DNA from: Eubacterium sp. 14-2
GTDB taxonomy: Bacteria; Bacillota; Clostridia; Lachnospirales; Lachnospiraceae
NCBI RefSeq assembly: GCF_000403845.2
Contig: NZ_KE159567.1
Coordinates: 1,372,911-1,436,910 of the forward strand
Reading direction: 5' to 3'
DNA: 64,000 bases
The notes under the pieces were generated by a model that searched no databases, was not told where the DNA came from, and saw nothing but the letters and a program-made list of their open reading frames with translations. Each line of letters opens with the position of its first letter. The first letter of the stretch is position 1. Made by a program: the position numbers and the translations under genes. Below, in pieces: positions 52,990-62,190 of this stretch.

Positions 52990-55041
52990 CAATGTAAACA
53001 TACTGCTTTTGTGTGGTTATGTCCTGGCAAGGGTGACCTTGAGGAACAAAGCAGACAGAAAATGCGGGAGTTTTTGCCTGCAAGACAAACAAATGACTTG
53101 TTTGATGTTTTAATAAATGGTTTTGAGGCTGGTTCAACGACCTTTATTAATTGGGAAAAAGTAACAAAGAAAGGGAATAGAGCTATTACGGATGGTGAGA
53201 GAAAAAATCTTTATGAGCGTATTTTACAAGCTCATAAAGATGGAATGTCTTTTGTGCTGATTGTTGACGAGGAACATAGCAATAATACTACGAAGGCTCG
53301 TGATATTATTGATTACTTTATGGCAGAGCATATTATTCGTGTTTCAGCTACTACAATTGCAAATAAAGATGTTGAATATAAGGAAATTGATGAGCAGGCT
53401 GTAATTGATGAGGGTTTAATAACTTCTGCAATTAGTGTTAATGAAGGGATTGAGTCTGGTACGGCTGAAGATGATAGTTTATTATTGGAATTAGCTAATA
53501 CAAAGAGGAAAGAAATTTATGATGAGTATAAAAATTTAGGAAAAGATATTAGACCGTTAGTATTGATTCAGTTTCCAAACGGTGAGCCTGAGAAGATTGA
53601 AACAGTAGAAACTAAATTAGAACAAATGGGGTATTCGAGAAAGAATAGAACGGTAGCAGCTTGGTTAAGTGGTGACAAAGATGATATCCCAGATAATCTT
53701 ACTGAAAACAATAGTGAGTTAGCTTTTTTGTTCATAAAACAAGCTATTAATACAGGTTGGGATTGTCCAAGAGCTAAGATTCTTGTTAAATTAAGAGAAG
53801 GTAGTGGAGAAGCATTTCAGGTACAAACCATTGGTAGGATAAGAAGAATGCCTGAACAGATGCATTATGATATACCAGTTCTTGATTTGTGTTATGTATA
53901 TACTTTTGATAAAGAATTTAAAACAGGCCTCCTTGCTGGATTAGATAAGGCATATATCCCTAAGAGATTATTCTTGAAAGAGAAGTGTAGAGTTTTAGAA
54001 TTACCAAAAGAATTACGAGATATGGATGGTGGTACAGTAGATTTAAGAGAAGTGTATAAGAAGGTAAGGAATTACTATGTAAAAAAGTATGATCTCAATT
54101 TTAATAAAGAATTAAATAAGGGAAAGTTGTCTAAGGATTATAAATTTGATAAGAATTTGTTAGGACAGGTAACAAATGGGATATTTGTTTTAACAGATAC
54201 TATTGGAGAAGGACATTGCTATGTGGATACATCGACACCAGTTAACACAAGTGAACATGGCATTTTGATGCGTCACACTATTGATAAATTTAAAAATGTT
54301 TTAGGAATACAGGCTGAGAGCATTAGAAATATTCTTGAGAAACTTTTTTGTTTTAAACATGGTAATAGGGATAAATTATTAGAGTTAAGTATTAAAGACT
54401 TTTATGCCTTTATTATTAATAATAGTCATGAAATAAATGAGGCTTTCAAAGATTTAGTATCAGAAGTAAATGTACAGAATAGGATGTTAGAACCCAAAAC
54501 TAGTATATTTAAGATTCCTATGGAAGAATTATATCATTTTGATCCAATGGAGAAAAACCATACTGTTATTGAAAGCAATGCATATAAAGATTATACAATG
54601 GAGTATGTGACTTCTAATTGTGGCAAATCTGACTCAGAAATTTTATTTGAGAAATTCTGCGAAGTTCATAAAGATAAGATTGATTGGGTATACAAAAATG
54701 GTGACAGTGGTCAGCAGTATTTATCTATCGTTTATTGTAATTTTATAACTGGGATTCAGAAATTATTTTATCCAGATTATGTTATAAAGGTAAAAGATGA
54801 TGATATTGTTTGGGTTATAGAGGCAAAAGGTGGCCAGAAGGGTAAACGTGATAACAATATTGATAAACAGGTTGGTAATAAGTTTGAAACCTTCAAGAGA
54901 TATGCTGATCAGTATAACCTGCATTGGGGGTTTGTGAGAGATATGAATAAAGATCTTTATTTTAATAATACAGAATATGTATCTGATTTGTATGATGATA
55001 AATGGGTTCCATTAGAAGATGCTATTTTTAGCAATAGGTAA
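52990..55041 (+). pseudogene. Type III R-M restriction subunit (Res), C-terminal part beyond the ICE
   Basis: The frame continues from the ICE junction as QCKHTAFVWLCPGKGDLEEQSRQKM and runs to 55,041 (about 683 residues). Helicase motifs are II VDEEH, III VSATT, and VI QTIGRIRRMPEQ. The C-terminal endonuclease domain has the PD...E-x-K pattern in YPDYVIKVKDDDIVWVIEAKG. Motif I lies on the other side of the ICE (23,088). Without it the piece cannot hydrolyse ATP. GTG 53011 is an internal codon (V of FVWLCPG), not a proven start. Type III Res needs Mod, which is also broken. Confidence 0.9.
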
Positions 55042-55325
55042 ATTGATTTTATAAAATTTTAGTTTTTGGCATATATTGGCAGTGGTACAGAATGAGGGGA
55101 AGTACATTAAAAGAATGATTAGATTTTATTAAATTACTGAAATATTGTATATGGATAAATTGAAAGAAGAGCTGCTTATTATTCAGATAGAAATCGAAAT
55201 TTTTAACTGTAATACAATACCAAATAATATTTTTTAGTTGGGCACTATGGTATATTTTAGATAGAGCAATTTATTATTTTTATTGGGATTTATGTTACGG
55301 AATTGAAAGAGAGGATAGGATAATT

Positions 55326-55565
55326 ATGTTTGGAAAGAGAATGACGTGGGAAGAAATTCAGGAAAAATATCCAGATAAATGGGTTGGGCTTGTTGATGTA
55401 AAATATGTAGACGACGATGGGATATCCATTGAGTCCGCAGTTATAAAATATCTGGACAAATCAAAGAGTGAATTAACGAAAAAGGCATTAAATGGTGAGA
55501 TTGTTTCGAGATATACAACGCCAGATAATATTTTCCAGTTGTGCATGTTGGGGGTATTGCGATGA
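55326..55565 (+). CDS. TWEEIQ-type small protein, island 1 copy
   Basis: A 79-residue protein: MTWEEIQEKYPDKWVGLVDV, then AVIKYLDKSKSELTKKALNGEIVSRYTTPDNIFQL. It is a clear paralogue of the 80-residue protein at 62,191 (about half the residues agree, including TWEEIQE.YPD.WVGL and RYTTPD). AGAGGATAGG lies upstream as the ribosome site. In the other copy the next gene encodes a retropepsin-like protein that overlaps by ATGA. Here the same ATGA overlap exists but the second gene is dead. Function unknown. Confidence 0.75.
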   Translation: MFGKRMTWEEIQEKYPDKWVGLVDVKYVDDDGISIESAVIKYLDKSKSELTKKALNGEIVSRYTTPDNIFQLCMLGVLR

Positions 55566-55648
55566 AATAGTTTATATTAAGGCTTGATAAGAAACAGCAG
55601 AGGCCTGTCGTGCTTTTGAAAAATGCATTGACTGCATATTTTGTGTAA
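55562..55648 (+). pseudogene. Remnant of a retropepsin-like gene
   Basis: ATG 55562 overlaps the stop of the TWEEIQ-type gene just as in the intact pair at 62,430. The frame reads MK, a TAG stop, then FILRLDKKQQRPVVLLK, which parallels FTLNMNIKYQRPIVELK of the intact protein. A deletion removes the DTGA region, and a short ALTAYFV end precedes TAA. From 55,649 to 55,880 nothing else is seen. Confidence 0.65.
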
Positions 55649-55880
55649 TACATATTCTAAAGGCAGTTTGGATTGTTGAGAATAGAATAATTATGGGAAA
55701 AATAGTTGTTAACAGCCCTATTGATTGTTTTTTGTTTTAGTGGGGCATTGATGCATTGTTTATTTTTGCTAGAGTTGCATAGATGTATAAGGAAAGTTGT
55801 TCAGAACAGTTGAAAAAATAAAAAAATGGGTTATAATTATTATTAAGATTAATATACTTGCTTTGAGAGGAGGTATGACA

Positions 55881-56411
55881 ATGCAAAAACAATATAAATT
55901 ATATAGAATTGATAGAGATGTAGTTGATGATGTCATGCCATTACTAGATAATTATATGTATGAAAAAGTCAGCGAGTATGTTGTTGCTATCGAATATGAT
56001 TATTTAAACAATGGATATAAAAAATTATTGGAAGATATGTCAGAAATGCCAACAACCCAATATATTATTACTGCTAGTGTTTTTTATAAGATTTTATTAT
56101 ATTTCGTAAAAAATGGAATAGATATATACGAAGTAAAATTGAATGCATTATTTGAAGAAGATAATGATTGTCTTTATAAGTATATTAAAGATATAAATCA
56201 AAATAAAGATGATGAAAGCATAATGAAATCATTGCTAGATATGCTTAAGTGGTACAATTATGATGAGGGAATAGATATCAGTCATATGACTTTTGGAATG
56301 AAGCAAGATGACAGAATTTGTAGATTCTATTTTTATAATAATGGTGTATTAGCAATTGATTCAGAAAAAATTGTTGCACAGTTATTTAGATTGCTTAAGG
56401 ATGTTTTATGA
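55881..56411 (+). CDS. Unknown protein 1 of a coupled three-gene operon
   Basis: A 176-residue soluble protein: KQYKLYRIDRDVVDDVMPLLDNYMYEKVSEYVVAIEYDYL at the start, helical in the middle (FYKILLYFVKNGIDIYEVKLNALF), and beta-rich near HMTFGMKQDDRICRFYFYNNGVLAID. No known family. ATG 55881 is chosen because GAGGAGG lies 7 bases before it. Its stop overlaps the next start by 4 bases (ATGA). The operon sits in an AT-rich island with restriction genes, which suggests, but does not show, a defence role. Confidence 0.7.
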   Translation: MQKQYKLYRIDRDVVDDVMPLLDNYMYEKVSEYVVAIEYDYLNNGYKKLLEDMSEMPTTQYIITASVFYKILLYFVKNGIDIYEVKLNALFEEDNDCLYKYIKDINQNKDDESIMKSLLDMLKWYNYDEGIDISHMTFGMKQDDRICRFYFYNNGVLAIDSEKIVAQLFRLLKDVL

Positions 56412-57145
56412 AAGGGAATTCTGTAATAGTATCTATAGTTTTTTTCATTTGCATAGCATTATATGTGAGCATAAAGAAAATAGGACGTGAAGTGACATTA
56501 TCATGGGCGATGAAGATTTTATCGCCTATTTGTATTATTTTGTTTTATTTGTCAGATGTGAGTATTATTGTTCCGATTTTAGAGAAATTTCAGGTTAAAG
56601 ATAATGTGATTTTATCCAGCGATTCAATACGGGTGGCAGTTGACTCGGCTATAGTAACATTATTTGTCAATACATTATTGTCATTTTTGAGTTTTCCAAT
56701 AAAAGTAGAGGTAGAAGCAAGAAGTTGGCAAGACGTAGAACAACTTTTGATTTCTTGTAACCGAAGTTCTAAGATAGAGTATTCAGTAAAAGTGATTTCT
56801 AAATATAAATGGCTTTTAAGATGGTATAAAAAGCATGGAAAGCCTGTTGTGCGAATTAAGAACTCTAAAAATACAAGTATGGTGGTTGATAGAGAAGAAG
56901 AATACGAAAATGTTATAGATTGTTCTAATGCATCAAAATATATAGATGTTAATCTATTCAATTTTCCAGAATCTGAAAAAGTATATTTTACCTTAGCAAT
57001 TCAATCAAATAAGACTATAAAATGGGATGATGTGATAAAAACAGAGTTTTATATTTGGAAAAGGAATAAGTTGATAATAAGTTCATTATTTTGGCACATA
57101 AAGGGAAGCATTATTAAAATAGCACATAGGGAGGAGAGTTTATGA
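56408..57145 (+). CDS. Unknown membrane protein 2 of the three-gene operon
   Basis: A 245-residue protein. Hydrophobic segments at about 5-20 (VIVSIVFFICIALYV), 33-60 (MKILSPICIILFYLSDVSIIVPIL) and 80-95 (AIVTLFVNTLLSFLSF) form a membrane domain. The remaining 145 residues are a soluble, beta-rich cytoplasmic part (EVEARSWQDVEQLLISC, KVYFTLAIQSNKTIKWDDVI). It has no recognised family. It overlaps both neighbours (ATGA at each end), so the three proteins are probably made in fixed ratio. It could be the membrane effector of the set (inference). Confidence 0.7.
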   Translation: MKGNSVIVSIVFFICIALYVSIKKIGREVTLSWAMKILSPICIILFYLSDVSIIVPILEKFQVKDNVILSSDSIRVAVDSAIVTLFVNTLLSFLSFPIKVEVEARSWQDVEQLLISCNRSSKIEYSVKVISKYKWLLRWYKKHGKPVVRIKNSKNTSMVVDREEEYENVIDCSNASKYIDVNLFNFPESEKVYFTLAIQSNKTIKWDDVIKTEFYIWKRNKLIISSLFWHIKGSIIKIAHREESL

Positions 57146-58176
57146 TTAATTTTTCGATATGGAATTTTCATGGTTTTCATTCTCTTAAGAAATTTCTGGA
57201 AGTTATTGGAGAAAATCGGATTGTGGTTCAGAAACCCAGAAAACCATATAGAAACTGTGAATTGAAAAATGAAATAGGGATTTTTGAAGGTTTTGGAGAT
57301 TTTTCAATTGCTACAATGGAATGTATGGGTGAGACGATAGAATTTGTTGCAGTTGGGACAAACTGTCCAATATGCAGAAAAAATCAGGAAATAGATGAAT
57401 ATGAAGTAAGAGATATTATACAAAGAATCATTGCATTTGAGAAAAATGGTATCTTAAAAGTTGTTATATTGGCATCACAAAGAAACGCAGAAGTAGTTAT
57501 CAAAAGGATTTTTAGTAATGAATTAATTTGGGGAGAAATTACAGCGGATGAATATGTTTCGGAGGATATGCTGTATTGGTTGTTTTATCGTTTACGAGAA
57601 ATGCAAGATGAATTGATTGTTCAGGAACCCAAAATGTTCCTAAATGGAATAATAAGTTATTTAGGGCGTACAAACGATAAAATTAATGCTGTTAGAGGAA
57701 TAGGTATTAGAGTGTCAGCATTGTTAGGTACATTAGGTATGCTTTTAGGAGAAGAGAGTTTGCGTGCGCTTCGACCGATAATACAATTTGGAGAACATGA
57801 ATTAAATATAGAGCTATTTATTGGAAATAGCGGAAAGATATATCCCAATAAGTATATTGGACCATATTCAGAAGAAGCAGATAATTTAAAGTTAGATATA
57901 GATTTAGTAATACTTGTATGTAAGTATATTTTACCAAATATAAAAAAAGGATACAAAGATAGTTGTGATAAGCAGGAATGGTCTATTTATATTAAGCGTG
58001 TTTTTCTAAAGGCAGTTGGGAATGAGATGTCTGAAAAAATAAAGAAGGTAATGCAAAGTATTGAATTAGACATAGAAAGGTATGAGGAGGATAATGGAAG
58101 GTTAAGTGAAGATAGGGATTATACGGAAATAGAAGAATTGCTTGACGAGGAGGATTTAGAGGAAGAAATAGAGTAA
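57142..58176 (+). CDS. Unknown protein 3 of the three-gene operon
   Basis: A 344-residue protein: MINFSIWNFHGFHSLKKFLEVIGENRIVV, a CPIC pair near residue 76, a helical middle (EVRDIIQRIIAFEKNGILKVVILAS), then FIGNSGKIYPNKYIGPYSEEADNLKLDIDL and a strongly acidic tail (EIEELLDEEDLEEEIE). The first 170 residues alternate strands and helices. No catalytic signature was recognised. GAGGAG precedes ATG 57142. It is the last gene before the right end of island 1. Confidence 0.7.
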   Translation: MINFSIWNFHGFHSLKKFLEVIGENRIVVQKPRKPYRNCELKNEIGIFEGFGDFSIATMECMGETIEFVAVGTNCPICRKNQEIDEYEVRDIIQRIIAFEKNGILKVVILASQRNAEVVIKRIFSNELIWGEITADEYVSEDMLYWLFYRLREMQDELIVQEPKMFLNGIISYLGRTNDKINAVRGIGIRVSALLGTLGMLLGEESLRALRPIIQFGEHELNIELFIGNSGKIYPNKYIGPYSEEADNLKLDIDLVILVCKYILPNIKKGYKDSCDKQEWSIYIKRVFLKAVGNEMSEKIKKVMQSIELDIERYEEDNGRLSEDRDYTEIEELLDEEDLEEEIE

Positions 58177-58307
58177 AAATGTTAGAATGATAAGAATCAG
58201 AAACATTTATTTGATAAGAAATTAAGGTAGAGATGTATCTGAGTTAAGAAGATGATAGATACTATCATGAGAAAGTTTACAATGCTATTTCTGGTAGTGC
58301 TTTGTTG

Positions 58308-58500
58308 GTAAAGTGTGAGGTTATTATGTATAATGTATATTTTGTAGGAGCCTTGCTGAGTAATCTGGATTTTGCATATGTATGCTGACAGGGATAGCTG
58401 TGTTTGTTCCGAGCCTTTTACAAAGAGGCGTTTGTACACAGCCCATTTGTGCATAGCAGCATTTGTTCCGAGCTTGTTATTTTAGCAACGTTTGTTCCGT
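58308..58500. repeat. Right end of island 1: conserved tail with four ~30-bp-spaced motifs
   Basis: This stretch is homologous to 62,970-63,163 at the end of island 2. In it GTTTGTTCCG, GTTTGTACAC, ATTTGTTCCG and GTTTGTTCCG begin at 58402, 58430, 58461 and 58490 (spacing 28, 31, 29). The last one abuts the duplicated prfA tail. Spacing near three helical turns suggests binding sites on one face of the DNA. The preceding 58,177-58,307 holds no gene. Confidence 0.75.
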
Positions 58501-58548
58501 GCAGCCGATCAGGCGGCGAAGCTGGCGAATATGGGTGAGAGCGCCTGA
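58501..58548 (+). other. prfA 3'-end duplication, copy 1 (boundary between the islands)
   Basis: Fifteen codons that read [15 protein letters not shown] and a stop, against [15 protein letters not shown] in prfA. The CAGGCGGCGAAG core is identical, and the stop is at the same distance. The homology continues to the terminator and TATGGATGTATGTATAGCC beyond the IS66. Confidence 0.8.
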
Positions 58549-58610
58549 GAGTTGTGTTTGGGCGGTGGTTTTGGAAAAGTCAGCATAGATGAGAATCGAA
58601 TAAAAATGGA

Positions 58611-58650
58611 AAAAGACGGTCACAGGCAGCTTCTCTGACTGTCTTTTTTG
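58611..58650 (+). terminator. prfA-type terminator, copy 1
   Basis: AAAAGACGGTCA with TGACTGTCTTTTTT, a diverged copy of the terminator at 20,556. Confidence 0.8.
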
Positions 58651-58741
58651 TTTTCTGGGCTTTATGGACGCACTGTACGTAAGCGATAAATAAAACAGTG
58701 CCTTGCCAAAAAGAAAGGATTGGTTCTCACCAGTCCAATCG

Positions 58742-60280
58742 TTAGCGTTTGCATTCGGCTCGTACAGATTCTGACCATGGCATCAGGTAGTCCAATTGAG
58801 CCGGATCGTTGAGCCAGTCTGTGTCTGGCATATACAGGAGTAAGTATTCGAGGTAAGTATAAACATTGAGATCGTTTGCTTTGGCTGTCTCAATGAGACT
58901 ATACACTGCAGCTGATGCAGCAGCTCCTTTGGGAGTATCAGCAAACAGCCAGTTCATTCTTCCAACAGTAAACGGTCGGATGGCATTTTCAGCAGCGTTG
59001 TTTGAAATCGCAAGTCGTCCATCCAAAAGGTAATTCTCCATGTATGTTTTCTGGTTTCTGGCATAGACCACAGCTTTTCCCAGGGCAGAACTTTTGAGGA
59101 AGGTAAGATTTTCGAGCCAACGCCAAAAAGCCTCAAGGACTGGTTTTTCCAGTTCGAGACGTTTGTGAAATCGTTCATCCGGGGATAAATCCTTCAGACT
59201 GTCTTCGATTTTAAACAGCTGGTTGCAGTAATCTCTTCCGATTTCAGCACTGGTCAGGGAAGCATCTTTGCTTTTCTTAGCCGGTATAGCTTCAACGAAC
59301 TTCCTTCTTAGATGAGCCCAGCAGCCGCAACGGGTGATATCTTTCAGCTTGTTGTAGCCGGAGAATCCATCGGAATGCACATATCCTCGGAAACCTTTCA
59401 GATATGTGGCAGCATGCTCACCATTTCTGGAAGATTGGTAATCATACAGGACAATAGGGGCTCTTTCATCGTTCCCTGTTCGGTAAAGCCACATATAAGA
59501 CTTGGTCTGTGGCTTTTTACCTTCTTCCTTTAGCACCTGGACTGGCGTTTCATCACAATGGACGATATCTCTGGAAAGCAGTTCTTTTCTCAGGTGTTCA
59601 ACTATCGGCATGAGATAATCCTGAGAACATCGGATGACCCAGTTGGCCATGGTTGCTCTTGATAAGGAGATTCCAAGCTGCTCCCAGTCTTTTTCCTGAC
59701 GATAGAGAGGAACGCTGTTCCCATACTTCTGATACATGACATTGGCTACTGAACTTGGAGACGCAAGCGAATGATTCAGTAAAGATGTCGGTGTCAGGGC
59801 TTTCTGAATGTATGGATGATCTGTGTGTTTGCACTTAGGACATTCATAAGACATACGGACATACCGAACAATCTGAAGCTTTGCAGGAATGTATTCCAGT
59901 TCTTCACGGACAGTTTCCTTTCCCAGCGGTCTCAGCGAAGAATGACAGTCAGGACAGATTTGATCTTCTGGTGCTGATTGGCAGAGGATCTCACGAACGG
60001 GAAGGTTTTTAATAAGTTCTTCGCGTTTGGCCCTTGCATTGACTCTGGTATAACTACGGACATCTTTTTTGATTGGTTCCATAACAGAACCATCGGCCTC
60101 AAGTTCAGCTTCATTAAAAAGAGACAGTTGTCCCTCGATCTGTTTCGGAGTCTTCTCACTGGAAGAACCAAACTTTTCTTTGCGAAGGAGCATAACCATC
60201 TCTGTAAGATTGCTGACCTGATTCTGTAAGTCCTTTATGGTGTTTTCAAGGCGCTGGATATAAGCATCTTTTGTAGTCAT
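58742..60280 (-). CDS. tnpC: IS66 transposase TnpC
   Basis: A DDE transposase of about 512 residues. It has an N-terminal leucine-zipper-like coiled coil (RLENTIKDLQNQVSNLTEMVMLL), a zinc finger (CPDCHSSL and CPKCKHTDH), and the catalytic core with Asp in IVHCDETPVQV, Asp in GYVHSDGFSGYN, and Glu in SNNAAENAIRPF. The family end EYLLLYMPDTDWL is present. ATG 60280 (MTTKDAYIQRLE) is preferred over 60301 on similarity to IS66 starts; neither has a strong ribosome site. Confidence 0.96.
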   Translation of the reverse strand: MTTKDAYIQRLENTIKDLQNQVSNLTEMVMLLRKEKFGSSSEKTPKQIEGQLSLFNEAELEADGSVMEPIKKDVRSYTRVNARAKREELIKNLPVREILCQSAPEDQICPDCHSSLRPLGKETVREELEYIPAKLQIVRYVRMSYECPKCKHTDHPYIQKALTPTSLLNHSLASPSSVANVMYQKYGNSVPLYRQEKDWEQLGISLSRATMANWVIRCSQDYLMPIVEHLRKELLSRDIVHCDETPVQVLKEEGKKPQTKSYMWLYRTGNDERAPIVLYDYQSSRNGEHAATYLKGFRGYVHSDGFSGYNKLKDITRCGCWAHLRRKFVEAIPAKKSKDASLTSAEIGRDYCNQLFKIEDSLKDLSPDERFHKRLELEKPVLEAFWRWLENLTFLKSSALGKAVVYARNQKTYMENYLLDGRLAISNNAAENAIRPFTVGRMNWLFADTPKGAAASAAVYSLIETAKANDLNVYTYLEYLLLYMPDTDWLNDPAQLDYLMPWSESVRAECKR

Positions 60281-60375
60281 TTGGCACGATTCCCTTATCA
60301 TTTTTTGATAAGATAATTATACCACAAAAGGTGACACAAAGCCAGTAAAATCAAGTGTTTACGACACTTTTGCAA

Positions 60376-60732
60376 TTAACAAAAATCAGCTTTTTCGGCG
60401 GGCAGGATACGAGATTTTTGCTCGATTTCCAAACCTTCCATCAGCCATCTGAACTGTTGCCAGGAAATCGGTTTTACATCACCTTCCCTGCGTGGCCATT
60501 GGAAGTTTCCGTTTTCCAATCGCTTATACAAGAGAAGGAATCCATCTCCTTCCCATAAGAGAACTTTGATTCGATCCCGGCGTTTCCCACAGAACAGGAA
60601 CAAATTCCGGGAGAATGGATCCAAATGGAACTGCTCTTGCACAACAGCAGCAAGTCCATCGATGGATTTACGCATATCTGTATATCCACAAGCAATGTAA
60701 ATGTTTTCCGCAACAGTGATATCGCCTAACAT
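60376..60732 (-). CDS. tnpB: IS66 accessory protein TnpB
   Basis: A 118-residue IS66 Orf2 protein: YIACGYTDMRKSIDGLAAVVQEQFHLDPFSRNLFLFCGKRRDRIKVLLWEGDGFLLLYKRLE, the family core. Needed for transposition, with unclear role. It overlaps the end of tnpA by 7 bases. Confidence 0.97.
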   Translation of the reverse strand: MLGDITVAENIYIACGYTDMRKSIDGLAAVVQEQFHLDPFSRNLFLFCGKRRDRIKVLLWEGDGFLLLYKRLENGNFQWPRREGDVKPISWQQFRWLMEGLEIEQKSRILPAEKADFC

Positions 60733-61085
60733 ATACTTTGCAGTGCAAGAAGAACTGCCTGAACTGTCTGTTGACCTGCGCCTTCATTCACTTCCACAGT
60801 TGCATTTGGAAGACGAATGATAACGGCTGCTTTTGTATCTGGAAATGGAGACATTACCTCTAACTTTTTGAAAGCAACTGTTTTCTCAGGAGCAGTTGCC
60901 GGAACGGGAAGATTCTGACAGAGTTCTTCTCGAAGCTTCTTTAGATTTCGGTAGTATGTTTGCTCACAAATGCCTTTCAGCTCACACCAGGCCGTAACCG
61001 TCATGCCGCTGGACTGGCATTCCTTAATGAGAGATTTCCATTGCTCTCGTTTTAGATATTTACGAACTTTAGTAACTTGATCCAT
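60726..61085 (-). CDS. tnpA: IS66 accessory protein TnpA
   Basis: A protein of about 119 residues with an N-terminal helix-turn-helix (YLKREQWKSLIKECQSSGMTVTAWCELKGICEQTYYRNLKKLRE) and a C-terminal part with VIIRLPNATVEVNEGA. It is the first gene of the IS66 operon. ATG 61085 follows GGAGG; GTG 61091 overlaps that site. Confidence 0.93.
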   Translation of the reverse strand: MDQVTKVRKYLKREQWKSLIKECQSSGMTVTAWCELKGICEQTYYRNLKKLREELCQNLPVPATAPEKTVAFKKLEVMSPFPDTKAAVIIRLPNATVEVNEGAGQQTVQAVLLALQSIC

Positions 61086-61340
61086 AGACACCTCCGACTG
61101 GCATTACTATGCACAACTATAACTGGTAACACTATACAGTTGTTCGGAATCATTATCTCATGGATCTTAATCGGATATAAGGCACTCATTTATTGAGCGC
61201 TTACCACTGTACACCTCTATTTGGGCGGTATGGATGTATGTATAGCCTCTGACGGAAAAAGCGGTGGTTCTTTTTGGTTGCGGTGGTATTGGGCTGTGTG
61301 ATATACTTATGACAATATAAAAAATTGTATATAAACATAT

Positions 61341-62054
61341 ATGATGGTGCAAATAAAACCCAATACAAAAAGTAAAATAGAAGACGAATATTTAAAATTT
61401 ATATTTGAGAGTCCTGAGACGAATGCTGATGAAGCGTTATATGAATATTTGAAGGATAATATTTGGATTCAACATTTTAAATTGGCATATAAAGAGCATT
61501 TAAAAAATAAAGAAAATTGGATTGATTTTGAGAGTGAAATTTCACAGGTAATTCAGAATGTGGATGAATTATACCATGCGTATATGGAGAAAGATGGAAA
61601 TTTTTATGAAGCAAAGATAAAGCGTTGTAAGGAAAAATTGCCAGGAAGTTTTTTGAATTATCTGCCACATGAACAGGGAATTGGAAATCTTATTTCGATT
61701 ATGATGAAAGATTTAAACAGGTTGATTGGGGCTTTAGAGATCTATATTTTTGATTACATAGACAACTGGAGAAGGATTGAATATTATAATCCTGATATAG
61801 ACGCAATCCATCCAGATGCAATTCTTTCTTTTAATTATTCCGATACGTGGAAGAGGATATATGAATATAACAGGGGGAATGTAAAATATAGTTTTATCCA
61901 TGGAAAAGCACAAAGCATACCATATACATTTAATATGGATAAGTGTATTGATAAAAATCAGATGGTACTTGGCATTGATGAGTATCTGCCTGGGGACAGG
62001 AGAAACAAAGAAGTGGAATTTATTAATAAAATTGTCGAGAGGGGCAGCCGATAA
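61341..62054 (+). pseudogene. AbiH-like abortive infection protein, truncated
   Basis: This 237-residue frame has the middle and C-terminal hallmarks of AbiH: WIDFESEISQVIQ, ILSFNYSDTWKRIYEY, SFIHGKA and MVLGIDEYL. The usual N-terminal GNGFD-LAH-type nucleotide-binding motif is missing; the start at 61341 lies directly in mid-domain. The C-terminal end beyond DEYL is also short, and the frame breaks near 62,040. It is probably a remnant, left by deletion at the island's left end. A functional short form cannot be excluded. Confidence 0.65.
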
Positions 62055-62190
62055 AATTTCAAGGGAGACATTGGAGGAATTTTGGAAGTTTGGGAAAAGG
62101 AAGCATTAGGGATATGGCAGGCGATAAAGTATTGGCTGCATGGTAAGAAATTCGAACGTAAAATATAGAAAAATGCAGGGAGGTTTTTGT

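Larger units (their letters stand above)
58679..61204 (-). mobile_element. Complete IS66-family element
   Basis: A 2,526-bp element with terminal repeats starting GTAAGCG (left 58679; right complement ending 61204; the homology extends through AATAAA..AGTGCCTT). Perfect 8-base target repeats CACTGTAC lie at 58671-58678 and 61205-61212. It carries tnpA, tnpB and tnpC in the usual order. It is inserted in the conserved left end of island 2. Confidence 0.97.

Noticed and set aside
53011-53013. GTG as a genuine start of a separate helicase gene
   Set aside because: The codon is the Val of the conserved HTAFVWLCPGKG stretch, and the frame is open upstream to the ICE junction, where motif I is missing.
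58402-58500. Four ~30-bp units considered as a CRISPR array
   Set aside because: The motifs are degenerate, only about 10 bases are shared, there are no uniform repeats or unique spacers, and no cas genes are present.
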